Source: JAFAXD01 sp051985675 (GTDB lineage: Bacteria; Pseudomonadota; Alphaproteobacteria; Rhizobiales; Xanthobacteraceae). Taken from it: a stretch of 64,000 nucleotides of DNA. Where the stretch lies: NCBI GenBank assembly GCA_051985675.1, contig JBPYFJ010000153.1, positions 81,835-145,834 on the forward strand, given 5' to 3'. Below, piece after piece: positions 32,420-40,639 of the stretch (the first letter of the stretch is position 1; every line of letters begins with the position of its first letter). The position numbers and the translations under genes are program-made. Under the pieces are notes generated by a model. The model worked only from the letters and a program-made list of their open reading frames with translations, was not told the origin of the DNA and searched no databases.

Positions 32420-33580
32420 CTACAAACCTCCTCGGCTGCGGCCGATCCAGTGGGCCGCACACGCGACCGCGAAACCAATGGCGGCCATGAGGGCCATCAC
32501 CGCATAGGCGAGATCGCCATAGGCGTGAAACAGGCTGCCGGAGAACGCCATCGCAAAGCTGAACACAAGGCCCTGCGCGGCCGCCAAGTCACCTTGCGCC
32601 GTCGCCCCGAGTCCGATTGGAACCACCCGGGCCAGGTACTGCATCGCGCCAAGATGGGTCGACGTGAACGACAACGCATGCAGGCACTGCAGCGCCGGCA
32701 GCAGAAGCAGCGGGGGGTCGCACGCCATGATACTCCAGCGCAACGTCGCACCGCCGGCGCCGATCACCACGAACGCCAGCGGGCTGATGAATTTGCTTAA
32801 GAAACCGGACGCCGCAAACAGCAGAATTTCGGCAATCACGCCCAGCGCCCACAACGAGCCAATAACCGTGTCGCTGAGCCCCTTGGCGGTCCAGTCGATG
32901 GTCGAAAATCCGTAGTAGACCGCGTGGCTCGCCTGCACGAGGCTGCACGCGATCAACACCGCCACGAACACCGGCGATCGCCAGAGAACCATGGCGGAGG
33001 GCGCCGGATCGCTTTTGACCCGCTCGTGTGGCCGCAGCGGCATCAGCATGACGGCGCAGATCGTGCCCAGCACGAATGCCGCGACGATCAGCCAGATGAT
33101 ATTGGCGCGGGCGATCATGCCGATCACTATGCCGCCGCCGATGTTGGCGGCGATGTAGGCGGCCGACGACCACAGCCGCACCGGCCCATAGGCGCGCCGG
33201 CGCTCCGCCAGGCCGCGCAGCGCGTAGGCGTCGGTGAGCGGAAATCCGGGTGTGAAGAACAGCGCCGCCAGCACCATGGAACTGAGGATGCCGGTGAAGC
33301 CCGCGCTGACACCGATCAGCGAATTGCCGAGCGCGCTGCCGATGGAACTGATCAGGATCGCGGCGCGCAACGCGTTGAAGCGATCCGCGAGCCGCGTCAC
33401 GAGCGGCACGCACACGATGCGCACCACCATCGGGGTGGCCAGCACGATGCCGATCGCCGACGGATCAAGCCCCTTGTACTCGAGCCACAAGGGAAAGAAC
33501 GGCATGCCAAACCCGGTCGCGATGCCCAAGGTGGCGTAGAACGCCGCCAGGCGCGGCGCGAATGCGTCGTTTTCGAGCAT
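32420..33580 (-). CDS. MFS transporter, HcaT/phenylpropionate-like (MFS_1_like)
   Basis: A 386-residue carrier with twelve predicted helices. The N-terminus (AFYATLGIATGFGMPFFPLW) and the motif RLADRFNALRAAILISS are typical of the MFS_1_like/HcaT branch (PF12832). After the sixth helix is a short basic loop with RPHERVKSDPAPS. The substrate is unknown. It ends 6 bp from the converging epimerase gene. The ATG at 33580 gives the usual short N-terminus. Confidence 0.82.
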   Translation of the reverse strand: MLENDAFAPRLAAFYATLGIATGFGMPFFPLWLEYKGLDPSAIGIVLATPMVVRIVCVPLVTRLADRFNALRAAILISSIGSALGNSLIGVSAGFTGILSSMVLAALFFTPGFPLTDAYALRGLAERRRAYGPVRLWSSAAYIAANIGGGIVIGMIARANIIWLIVAAFVLGTICAVMLMPLRPHERVKSDPAPSAMVLWRSPVFVAVLIACSLVQASHAVYYGFSTIDWTAKGLSDTVIGSLWALGVIAEILLFAASGFLSKFISPLAFVVIGAGGATLRWSIMACDPPLLLLPALQCLHALSFTSTHLGAMQYLARVVPIGLGATAQGDLAAAQGLVFSFAMAFSGSLFHAYGDLAYAVMALMAAIGFAVACAAHWIGRSRGGL

Positions 33581-33657
33581 CGGGGACCGGGAATCAGAAG
33601 CGACAAACCTGGAGGCAAGGCTCAGCGGCCGGACAGCGACCTGATCACTGATACCTA

Positions 33658-34650
33658 TTACGCCACCAGTCGGGAAAACAATTCCGGATCAATATTGCCG
33701 CCGGACAGGACCACGGCCACGACCTTGTGACGCACGTCGATCTTTCCAGCGAGCAGGGCCGCGAGCGCGACCGCGCCGCCGGGCTCGACGACGAGCTTGA
33801 GCTCGTGAAATGCGAAGGCGACTGCGCGGCCGGCTTCTTCGTCGGTGGCCGTCACACCTTCGCCGATCAGCGAGCGATTGATCGCGAAGGTCAGTTCGCC
33901 CGGGGATTGGGCCATCAGCGCGTCGCAGATCGAGCCGCTGATCTTCTCGTTGTGCTCGCGCTTGCCGGTTTTGAACGACCGCAAATGATCGTCAAAGCCC
34001 GCCGGTTCGGCGGTCAGCAGCCGGGCATCCGGAACGCGCGCCTTAACGGCGAGCGCAATGCCGGCGGCGAGCCCACCGCCCGACGCATTGATGATCACCA
34101 CCTCCGGGACAAGCCCGAGTGCCGCCAAATCCTCCACGATCTCGCGCCCGGCGGTACCCTGCCCGGCGATGATGAGCGGATCGTCGTATGGCGGCACCAG
34201 CACGGCGGCGCGTTCATCGGCAAGGCCGCGCGCGATCGCCGCGCGATCTTCGCGTCCGCGATTGTAAAGGACGATCTCGGCGCCGAGCGCGGCGGTCCGC
34301 TCGCGCTTGGCGCGCGGGGCATCGGCCGGCATCACGATGACGGCCGGCATGCCGAGCAGCTTTGCTGCAGCGGCCACACCCTGAGCGTGATTGCCGGAGG
34401 AAAATGCCACGACCCCGCCCGCGCGCTGTTCGCGCGCCAGCGCGGAGAGCTTGTTGTAGGCGCCGCGGAACTTGAACGATCCCGTGCGCTGCAGGGTCTC
34501 GGCCTTGAGGAAGATCCGGCCGCCGGTGAGCGCATCAAGCGTCGGCGATGAAATCAGCGGGGTATGCAGGGCAACGCCGTCGAGTCGCGCCGCGGCCGTA
34601 TCGACATCGGCGGACGTTGGCAGGGTGGTCGTGGGCTTGGGCGCTGCCAT
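33658..34650 (-). CDS. PLP-dependent threonine/serine dehydratase family protein
   Basis: A 330-residue fold-type II PLP enzyme. The Schiff-base Lys60 sits in GSFKFRGAYNK, the substrate/PLP loop is SSGNHAQGVA and the phosphate loop is NASGGGLAAGIA. It lacks the C-terminal ACT-like regulatory domain of biosynthetic IlvA, so it is a catabolic dehydratase or a serine/threonine racemase-like member. The start is at 34650 (MAAPKPTTTLP); the longer frame to 34794 is non-coding in appearance. It lies 85 bp downstream of the methyltransferase gene on the same strand. Confidence 0.87.
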   Translation of the reverse strand: MAAPKPTTTLPTSADVDTAAARLDGVALHTPLISSPTLDALTGGRIFLKAETLQRTGSFKFRGAYNKLSALAREQRAGGVVAFSSGNHAQGVAAAAKLLGMPAVIVMPADAPRAKRERTAALGAEIVLYNRGREDRAAIARGLADERAAVLVPPYDDPLIIAGQGTAGREIVEDLAALGLVPEVVIINASGGGLAAGIALAVKARVPDARLLTAEPAGFDDHLRSFKTGKREHNEKISGSICDALMAQSPGELTFAINRSLIGEGVTATDEEAGRAVAFAFHELKLVVEPGGAVALAALLAGKIDVRHKVVAVVLSGGNIDPELFSRLVA

Positions 34651-34735
34651 GGCGCGCAGACTACAGCGCAACAGCGGAGAAGGCCACCGCCCTAGCAAAT
34701 AGTGACGGCGACCGCGGCGCGGGTTGCGAACTGAG

Positions 34736-35407
34736 CTATGCGGCTTGCCTGCGCGCGGTGACGCGCCGGAACCGCACCAGAGTATAAGCGCCAAGCGGTC
34801 CGATGCGCCGGCGTTCGATTAACTCGACGCCGCCGTGCGCCAGCGCCCAGGCGAGGAGCCGCGCAAACGGGAACTCCGGCCGCAGCCCAAGGGCCCGCGT
34901 CGGCTTGGCGGCCCAGCGCTCGATGGCCGCCAGCATGCCGCGCTCCGAGTAGAGATGATTGACCAGGATGATTTCGCCGCCGGGGCGCAGCACACGCGCG
35001 CATTCCGAGAGCACGCGCTCCGGATCGGCGACCAGCGTGATCACGAACTGCGCGACCACGCAGTCAAAGGACGCATCCTCGAATGTGAGCTCGTGCGCAT
35101 CCATGACCAACACGTCCTTGACGTGCGGATAGCGACCGCTCGCCATCCGCCGCCGCGCCTTGGCCACCATTGGTTCGGAAAAATCGATTCCGACAACTTC
35201 GGTCGAATCGTTGTAGTCGCCGAACGACAACCCGGTGCCGACGCCCACTTCCAGAATGCGTCCGCCAACCCGCATCGCCGCGCCGGTGGCGCCGCGCCGT
35301 CCCGGCTCGAAGATCGGCCCGCACACCTTGTCGTAGACCGGAGCCCAGCGCGCATAGGCGGTTTCGACCTCCCGGCGATCAAGGTCGGATGTTCGTGATT
35401 CTAACAT
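34736..35407 (-). CDS. pmtA: phosphatidylethanolamine N-methyltransferase, Rhodobacter/rhizobial PmtA type
   Basis: A 223-residue class I SAM methyltransferase. Motif I is ILEVGVGTGLSFGDY (51-65), preceded by AYARWAPVYDKVCGPIFEPG, the arrangement of soluble Rhodobacter-type PmtA, which methylates phosphatidylethanolamine three times to phosphatidylcholine. Later motifs are VVGIDFSEPMVAKA and FVITLVADPERVLSE. It lies 49 bp downstream of a PlcP-type phosphoesterase gene on the same strand, so the pair could be one transcript. BtaB, the betaine-lipid methyltransferase, is a close alternative, but no btaA is present. Confidence 0.78.
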   Translation of the reverse strand: MLESRTSDLDRREVETAYARWAPVYDKVCGPIFEPGRRGATGAAMRVGGRILEVGVGTGLSFGDYNDSTEVVGIDFSEPMVAKARRRMASGRYPHVKDVLVMDAHELTFEDASFDCVVAQFVITLVADPERVLSECARVLRPGGEIILVNHLYSERGMLAAIERWAAKPTRALGLRPEFPFARLLAWALAHGGVELIERRRIGPLGAYTLVRFRRVTARRQAA

Positions 35408-35456
35408 GGCGGGACTCCCGGTTCGGCGGGCTGGAATGACTGTCGGATACGTTGAC

Positions 35457-36257
35457 TCACGCGGCTTGCGCGCCGACCGCCGGCTCGGCTTCGACCGGCT
35501 CTAGCAGCGGCCTCGTGTGCGTCCAGGTTATGATTTCAAATCGACCATCGGGATGCTCTGCGATCGCCGTGCAGCTTTCAACCCAATCCCCGCAATTGAT
35601 ATATCGGATACCGAATTCGTCGTGAATAGCGGCGTGGTGGATATGACCGCAGACCACTCCGTCGGCCGAATGGCGCTGCGCCTCCGACACCAGAGTCTTC
35701 TCGTACTCGCCGATGTAGCTGACCGCGTTCTTGACCTTCAGCTTGGCCCATTGCGACAACGACCAGTAGCCGAAGCCGAGTTTACGGCGCACCGCGTTGA
35801 ACACGCGGTTCACCACGATGGCGAAGTCGTAGGCCTTGTCGCCGAGCAGCGCGAGCCAGCGCGCTTGCGTCACGACGAGATCAAACAAATCGCCGTGGAT
35901 AACGAGATAGCGCCGGCCGTCCAATCCGACATGAATGGTGTTCTCAACCACTTCGATACCGCCAAAGTGGGTGCCATAGTAGTCGCGCATGAACTCGTCG
36001 TGATTGCCGGGCGCGTAGATGATGCGCGCGCCCTTGCGCGCCTTGCGCAGCAGTTTCTGCACGATGTCGTTGTGGGTTTGCGGCCAGTACCAGCTGGAAC
36101 GAAGCGCCCATCCGTCGACGATGTCGCCGACCAGATAGATCGTGTCGGCGTCATGCCAGCGCAAAAAGTCGAGCAGCCGGTCAGCCTGGCATCCGCGCGC
36201 ACCGAGGTGCACGTCAGAGATGAAAAGGGCGCGGAAGTGCCGAGGATCTGCCGTCAC
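35457..36257 (-). CDS. calcineurin-like metallophosphoesterase, second PlcP-like paralogue
   Basis: A 266-residue metallophosphoesterase closely resembling the 15394-16224 protein: SDVHLG (14-19), GDIVDGW (44-50), GNHDEF (84-89), HGD (121-123), CGHIHH and the shared INCGDWVESCTAIAEH end. Automatic tools would call it LpxH. Its place directly before pmtA, opposite a GT21 lipid glycosyltransferase, and behind a PHO-box-like site favours PlcP, the phosphate-starvation phospholipase C of rhizobia. The substrate is inferred, not shown. The ATG at 36257 is the only sensible start. Confidence 0.82.
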   Translation of the reverse strand: MTADPRHFRALFISDVHLGARGCQADRLLDFLRWHDADTIYLVGDIVDGWALRSSWYWPQTHNDIVQKLLRKARKGARIIYAPGNHDEFMRDYYGTHFGGIEVVENTIHVGLDGRRYLVIHGDLFDLVVTQARWLALLGDKAYDFAIVVNRVFNAVRRKLGFGYWSLSQWAKLKVKNAVSYIGEYEKTLVSEAQRHSADGVVCGHIHHAAIHDEFGIRYINCGDWVESCTAIAEHPDGRFEIITWTHTRPLLEPVEAEPAVGAQAA

Positions 36258-36305
36258 GATGGCCGGTCTTGTTGTCGCATGATAATAGTGCTATGCCCGA
36301 CTCGG

Positions 36306-36323
36306 ATAACACTTATATGACAA
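36306..36323 (-). promoter_or_regulatory. PHO-box-like site upstream of the PlcP-like gene
   Basis: On the minus strand the 18 bases read TTGTCAT-ATAA-GTGTTAT. The PhoB consensus is CTGTCAT-AWAW-CTGTCAY: the first half-site matches 6 of 7, the AT spacer 4 of 4 and the second half 5 of 7, with the required 11-bp spacing. It is 49 bp upstream of the phosphoesterase start codon and about 95 bp upstream of the divergent glucosyltransferase start. Confidence 0.5.
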
Positions 36324-36417
36324 AAGTGGGCGGGCGGTCAGCAGCAAATTCGTACGCGGGCGTGCTGACAATGCGCCGGTCACAAATGTGTCATTGCCCC
36401 GCACTAGCGTCGCGACC

Positions 36418-37557
36418 ATGGCACCGGTGATTTGGACCGCAGCGATTATCCTCTGCATCACCGTTGGTTCTCATCTCGCCACCATCGCGGTTGCAATCAA
36501 TCGTTGTAGGGCGCGTACGCACGTCGAGCCGCCGCCGCCCGACGCGCCGTCGATCAGTGTCGTGCGCCCGGTATGCGGCCTCGACAATTTTGTCGAGTCG
36601 ACTTTGCGTTCAGGTTTTGAACTTCATTACCCAGATTATGAACTCCTGTTCTGTGTCGCCAACACCCGCGACCCGGTGGTGCCGACCGTCCAGCGTCTCA
36701 TCGACGAACATCCGCACGTGCGCGCCCGCCTATTGATCGGCGACGAGCGCATCAGCGCCAACCCCAAGCTTAACAATTGTGCCAAGGGCTGGGACGCCGC
36801 CGCGCACGAGTGGATCGTGCTCGCCGACAGCAATGTGCTGTTGCCGCCCGACTACCTGACGCGCTTGTGGAAGGGCTGGCGAGAAGACACCGGGCTGGTC
36901 TGCTCGCCGCCCTCGGGAACAGCCCCGGAAGGATTCTGGGCCAACGTCGAATGCGCGATGCTCAACGCCTATGAGGCGCGCTGGCAATACGTCGCCGACA
37001 GCCTCGGCGTCGGTTTCGCGCAGGGCAAGACGATGTTCTGGCGGCGCTCCGTACTGGAGGACGCCGGCGGCATCCGCCTGCTCGGACTGGAGCCCGCCGA
37101 AGACGCCGCGTCGACCAAGGTCGTGCGCGAGGCCGGGCTGCGCGTGCGCCTCGTCGATGCGCCGTTCCCACAACCGCTCGGGTATCGCAGCGCGCTCGAG
37201 GTTTGGCACCGGCAGGTACGCTGGGCCCAACTGCGAAGGGCATCGTTCCCGCATTTTTATATTCCCGAAATCATCGGCGGCGCGCTGCTTCCATCGATTG
37301 CGGCGGCGGCGCTCGTGACCGCGCTCGATCTGTCCTGGATCCCGGCGGTGCTGGCGGTGACCATCGTCTGGTATGGGACCGAGGTGAAGCTCGCACGTGC
37401 CGCGGGCTGGCCGCTATCCAGGCTCTATCCGCTGCATGCCCTGGTGCGCGACCTCGCGCTTCCGGCGCTGTGGGTGGCCGGCTGGCTGGGTTCGGATTTT
37501 GTCTGGCGCGGCAACGCCATGAGCAGCGTTACCGTCAGCGAATCGCCGCAGGCTTGA
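36418..37557 (+). CDS. ceramide glucosyltransferase-like GT21 glycosyltransferase
   Basis: A 379-residue membrane glycosyltransferase of family GT21 (ceramide glucosyltransferase; HpnI is a relative). One N-terminal helix (APVIWTAAIILCITVGSHLA) anchors the catalytic domain. GT21 motifs: Asp137 in LADSN, Glu228-Asp229 in PAEDAAS and the RQVRW box at 265-269; two more helices lie at the C-terminus. Bacterial relatives make glucosylceramide or other glycosylated lipids, some in response to phosphate limitation. The ATG at 36418 is preferred over an in-frame GTG at 36388. It is divergent from the PlcP-like gene. Confidence 0.83.
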   Translation: MAPVIWTAAIILCITVGSHLATIAVAINRCRARTHVEPPPPDAPSISVVRPVCGLDNFVESTLRSGFELHYPDYELLFCVANTRDPVVPTVQRLIDEHPHVRARLLIGDERISANPKLNNCAKGWDAAAHEWIVLADSNVLLPPDYLTRLWKGWREDTGLVCSPPSGTAPEGFWANVECAMLNAYEARWQYVADSLGVGFAQGKTMFWRRSVLEDAGGIRLLGLEPAEDAASTKVVREAGLRVRLVDAPFPQPLGYRSALEVWHRQVRWAQLRRASFPHFYIPEIIGGALLPSIAAAALVTALDLSWIPAVLAVTIVWYGTEVKLARAAGWPLSRLYPLHALVRDLALPALWVAGWLGSDFVWRGNAMSSVTVSESPQA

Positions 37558-37623
37558 TCACGCACTCTCAACCTCTGCCGCGGCTTGACCGGCGCGCAAT
37601 CTCCAAAACACGCGCTTAAACAT

Positions 37624-37780
37624 CTAGTGCCCCTTTTGAACCCGAAGTTCGCATGCCTATGCCGCAAGTCCGATTGCGAACTTCGGGTTCAAAAGGGGCA
37701 CTAGAATCATGGATTTGCTAGTGTCCTTTCGCTTCCGAAGTTCGCGTCGAGCGTGCTGAACTTCGGAATCGGGACACTAG
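37624..37780. repeat. composite double-palindrome element, copy C (inverted)
   Basis: Hairpin C1 (37624-37704) has an uninterrupted 29-bp stem: CTAGTGCCCCTTTTGAAC then CCGAAGTTCGC against its exact complement, with a 23-base loop. The spacer (37705-37717) is AATCATGGATTTG, whose reverse complement CAAATCCATGATT matches the spacers of copies A and B, so copy C is inverted relative to them. Hairpin C2 (37718-37780): CTAGTGTCC with GGACACTAG and TTCCGAAGTTC with its complement. It lies 67 bp after the GT21 stop and ends 15 bp before the SDR start. Confidence 0.9.
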
Positions 37781-37795
37781 CCAGCAGGAACGTCT

Positions 37796-38578
37796 ATGGA
37801 TCTCGGAATTGCCGGCCGCAAGGCGATCGTGTGCGCATCAAGCAAAGGTCTGGGCCGTGCTTGCGCGGAGAAACTGGCGGAAGCCGGCTGTGACGTCGTC
37901 ATCAACGGTCGCAGCCGCGAAAGCGCGGAGGCGACCGCGGCTGAGATCCGCAAGGCCACCGGAACCAAAGCGGTCTCGGTCGCCGCCGACGTCGCAAGCC
38001 CCGAAGGCCAGGCGGCGCTGTTCGCGGCTTGTCCCGAGCCCGATATCCTCGTTACCAACAATCTGGGACCGCCACCGCGCGATTATCACGATGTCAGCCG
38101 GCAGCAGATCCTCGACGGCGTCATCGGCAGCATGGTCACCCCGATCGAAATGATCCAGAAGGCAATCGACGCGATGGTGGCGAAGAAATTCGGCCGCATC
38201 GTCAATATCACGTCGGGCGGCGTGTTCATGCCACAGCTGAATCTTGAAGTCTCCTGTGGGGCCCGTGCCGGCCTGACCGCGTTCCTGACGACGGTTGCGC
38301 GCGCAGTCGCGCAGCATAATGTCACCATCAATTTTCTGCTTCCGGGTGCGTTCGAGACCGACCGGCTGCGCGCGATCTTCGAAACCACCGCCAAGCGCGA
38401 CGACACCACGGCGCAGGCGGCTCGCGCGCAACGGGTGGCCAGCATCCCGGCCAAGCGGGTGGGCCGGCCCGAGGAATTCGGCGCAGCCTGCGCGTTTCTA
38501 TGCTCCGCCTACGCCGGTTTCATCACCGGCCACAATCTGCTCATCGACGGCGGAGCCTTTCCGGCCGCTTTCGCCTGA
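37796..38578 (+). CDS. SDR-family protein with substituted catalytic residues
   Basis: A 260-residue Rossmann-fold protein. The cofactor loop is ASSKGLGRA (14-22), NNLG replaces the usual NNAG at 88-91, and the C-terminal LIDGGAFP is typical. Ser140 (NITSGG) is present, but the catalytic Tyr-x3-Lys is replaced by Ser153-x3-Arg157 (VSCGARAGL). This matches a known subgroup of ketoacyl-reductase-like SDRs with an altered active site, so reductase activity should not be assumed. It starts 15 bp after repeat copy C, and the fumarylacetoacetase-type gene follows on the same strand. Confidence 0.83.
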   Translation: MDLGIAGRKAIVCASSKGLGRACAEKLAEAGCDVVINGRSRESAEATAAEIRKATGTKAVSVAADVASPEGQAALFAACPEPDILVTNNLGPPPRDYHDVSRQQILDGVIGSMVTPIEMIQKAIDAMVAKKFGRIVNITSGGVFMPQLNLEVSCGARAGLTAFLTTVARAVAQHNVTINFLLPGAFETDRLRAIFETTAKRDDTTAQAARAQRVASIPAKRVGRPEEFGAACAFLCSAYAGFITGHNLLIDGGAFPAAFA

Positions 38579-38647
38579 CAGGCGCTTGCTCAGCGAGCGC
38601 GCGCGCAGCATGATTGTGATCTCTCACCCCAACGCAGGATTTTTGCC

Positions 38648-39499
38648 ATGAAACTGGTTCGTTTCGGCCCGGCCGGCCAAGAGAAGCCTGGCATCATCGA
38701 TTCCACGGGTGGCATCCGTGATCTCTCCAGCGTCGTGACCGACATCGCGGGCGAAGCGCTGACGCCGGACGGGCTCGCGAAGATCCGCAATCAAAAGATC
38801 GATCAATTGCCGAAGGTCACCGGCAATCCAAGGCTCGGAGCCTGCGTCGGACGGGTGCGCCACTACATCGCGATCGGGCTCAACTACGCGGATCACGCCG
38901 CCGAGGCAGGCCAGCCGTTACCGAAGGAACCGATCATCTTCAGCAAAGCACCGACCTCGATCTGCGGCCCCAACGACGACACCATCACCCCGAAAGAGTC
39001 GACCAAACTCGATTACGAGATTGAGCTCGGGATCGTTATTGGAAGTCGCGCGCGCTATCTGGAGAAGGGCAAGGCGATGGAAGCGGTCGCCGGCTATTTC
39101 CTCGCCAATGACGTGTCGGAACGTGATTTCCAGATCGCGCGCTCCGGTGGCCAATGGGACAAAGGCAAGGGGTGTGAGACCTTCGGGCCGATCGGGCCGT
39201 GGCTCGTCACCAAGGACGAGATCCCGGATCCGCAGGCGCTCGACATGTGGCTCACGGTCAACGGCGAGACGCGTCAGAAAGGCTCGACCAAGACCATGAT
39301 CTTCGGCGTCGAACACCTGGTCTGGTACTGCTCGCATTTCTTCATCATGGAGCCCGGCGACATCATCGCCACCGGCACTCCGCCCGGCGTCGCATTGGGC
39401 ATGAAGCCGCAGCCGAAGTTCCTGAAAGCGGGCGACGTCGTGCGCCTCGGTATTGAGGGACTCGGCGAACAACAGCAGAAAATCGTGCCGTCCAGATAG
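38648..39499 (+). CDS. fumarylacetoacetate hydrolase-family protein
   Basis: A 283-residue enzyme of the FAH family. Metal ligands are Glu124 and Glu126 in DYEIELG and Asp155 in ANDVSERD. Other marks are IGLNYADHAAEAG and the late GDIIATGTPPGVALG. The family hydrolyses or decarboxylates acylpyruvates and catechol meta-cleavage products; lengths of 280-290 with a short N-domain are typical of acylpyruvase/ureidoglycolate lyase-like members. It is 69 bp downstream of the SDR gene and probably co-transcribed, suggesting breakdown of a hydroxy- or keto-acid. Confidence 0.87.
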   Translation: MKLVRFGPAGQEKPGIIDSTGGIRDLSSVVTDIAGEALTPDGLAKIRNQKIDQLPKVTGNPRLGACVGRVRHYIAIGLNYADHAAEAGQPLPKEPIIFSKAPTSICGPNDDTITPKESTKLDYEIELGIVIGSRARYLEKGKAMEAVAGYFLANDVSERDFQIARSGGQWDKGKGCETFGPIGPWLVTKDEIPDPQALDMWLTVNGETRQKGSTKTMIFGVEHLVWYCSHFFIMEPGDIIATGTPPGVALGMKPQPKFLKAGDVVRLGIEGLGEQQQKIVPSR

Positions 39500-39544
39500 G
39501 ACCTTGAGCGGGCGCGGACGCCGCCCTCCGGAAGCGTCGGCGCC

Positions 39545-40621
39545 CTACCCCTCGCGCGCCTCCAGCACGGCTTTGAGCGACACGCGCGACCACGCGGCGG
39601 TGCGCTCGCGAAATGCGTTGTAGGAGTCGTACACCCGGCGCGCGATCGCGCTGCGCTCGGCGAGACCGCCAACGACGCCCGTGGCCTCGTTGCGTGCCGC
39701 GGTTACGAGTGCCGCGGGGAAAGTTTTGAGCTTGACGTTGTCGCGTGTCGTCAACACCGCCAGGGCTTCGGCGTTGAGCCGATCCATCTCGGAGAGCGCG
39801 TAGGCGGCTTCCGCCGCGCAGGCATGTGCAATGATCGCCTTGGTTTCCGCGTCCGCCGCGTCCCAGACTTTGCGCGACACAATACATTCGCCGGTCCCAT
39901 TCGGTTTGTTGAAGCCGGGACCGTAGTAGAGCGTCGCAACCCGATAGAGACCCAACGCAATGTCGGTCCCAGGACCGACGAACTCCGCGGCATCGAGCAC
40001 GCCGGACTGCAGGCTGGTCAGGATCTCGCTGACCGGCGTTGTCTGCGGGGTCGCGCCCAAACGACGGAAGACCTCACCGCCCAGCCCGAGCGAGCGGATC
40101 TTCAGACCCTTGAGATCCTCCGGTCCGTTCATGTCGCGGCGAAACCAGCCGCCCATGCAAACGCCGGTGTTGCCGGCCATGAATGGTTTGACCCCGAACG
40201 GCGCGTAGAGTTCATCCCACAGCGCCTGCCCGCCGCCCGCATCGACCCAGGCCACGTGCTCGAGAGGCGTCAGCCCGAACGGCACGGTCGTGTAGAACGC
40301 CGCCGCCGGCTCCTTGCCCTGCCAATAGAACGCCGCGGTGTGCCCCATCTCGGCGACACCGCCACCGACCGCGTCGAGCACTTCGAATGCCGGAACCAGC
40401 TCGCCGGCCGCATAAACCGTGACCTGCAGCCGGCCGCCGGAGAGCGCGCCAATACGCTCGGCCACCCGTTCGGCCGACATCCCCGGACCGGGCAGGCGCT
40501 TTGGCCATGACGTGACCATGCGCCAGCGCTGCGTCTGCGCGCGCACCACCGCCGGCGCGGCGAGCGTCCCGGCCAGCGCAACGCCGGTTCCTCCAACAAG
40601 GCTACGACGATCGATGCGCAT
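39545..40621 (-). CDS. TRAP transporter substrate-binding protein (DctP family)
   Basis: A 358-residue periplasmic receptor. The N-terminus RIDRRSLVGGTGVALAGTLA carries an RR-x-L pattern and Ala-rich core consistent with Tat export. DctP-family marks are WRMVTSWPKRLPGPG, GVCMGGWFRRDMNGPEDLKG then LKIRSLGLGGEVFRRLG. Members with this start often bind 2-oxo acids. No small (DctQ) or large (DctM) membrane subunit is nearby. Its ATG lies only 18 bp after the thiD stop with a GGAG site between, so it is probably read from the riboswitch-controlled thi transcript. Confidence 0.85.
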   Translation of the reverse strand: MRIDRRSLVGGTGVALAGTLAAPAVVRAQTQRWRMVTSWPKRLPGPGMSAERVAERIGALSGGRLQVTVYAAGELVPAFEVLDAVGGGVAEMGHTAAFYWQGKEPAAAFYTTVPFGLTPLEHVAWVDAGGGQALWDELYAPFGVKPFMAGNTGVCMGGWFRRDMNGPEDLKGLKIRSLGLGGEVFRRLGATPQTTPVSEILTSLQSGVLDAAEFVGPGTDIALGLYRVATLYYGPGFNKPNGTGECIVSRKVWDAADAETKAIIAHACAAEAAYALSEMDRLNAEALAVLTTRDNVKLKTFPAALVTAARNEATGVVGGLAERSAIARRVYDSYNAFRERTAAWSRVSLKAVLEAREG

Positions 40622-40639
40622 TGTTTTGGCTCCGCGAGT

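Noticed and set aside
35457..36257. Annotation as LpxH (UDP-2,3-diacylglucosamine diphosphatase)
   Set aside because: Two paralogues, both beside lipid glycosyltransferases or pmtA, fit PlcP better; kept only as an alternative.
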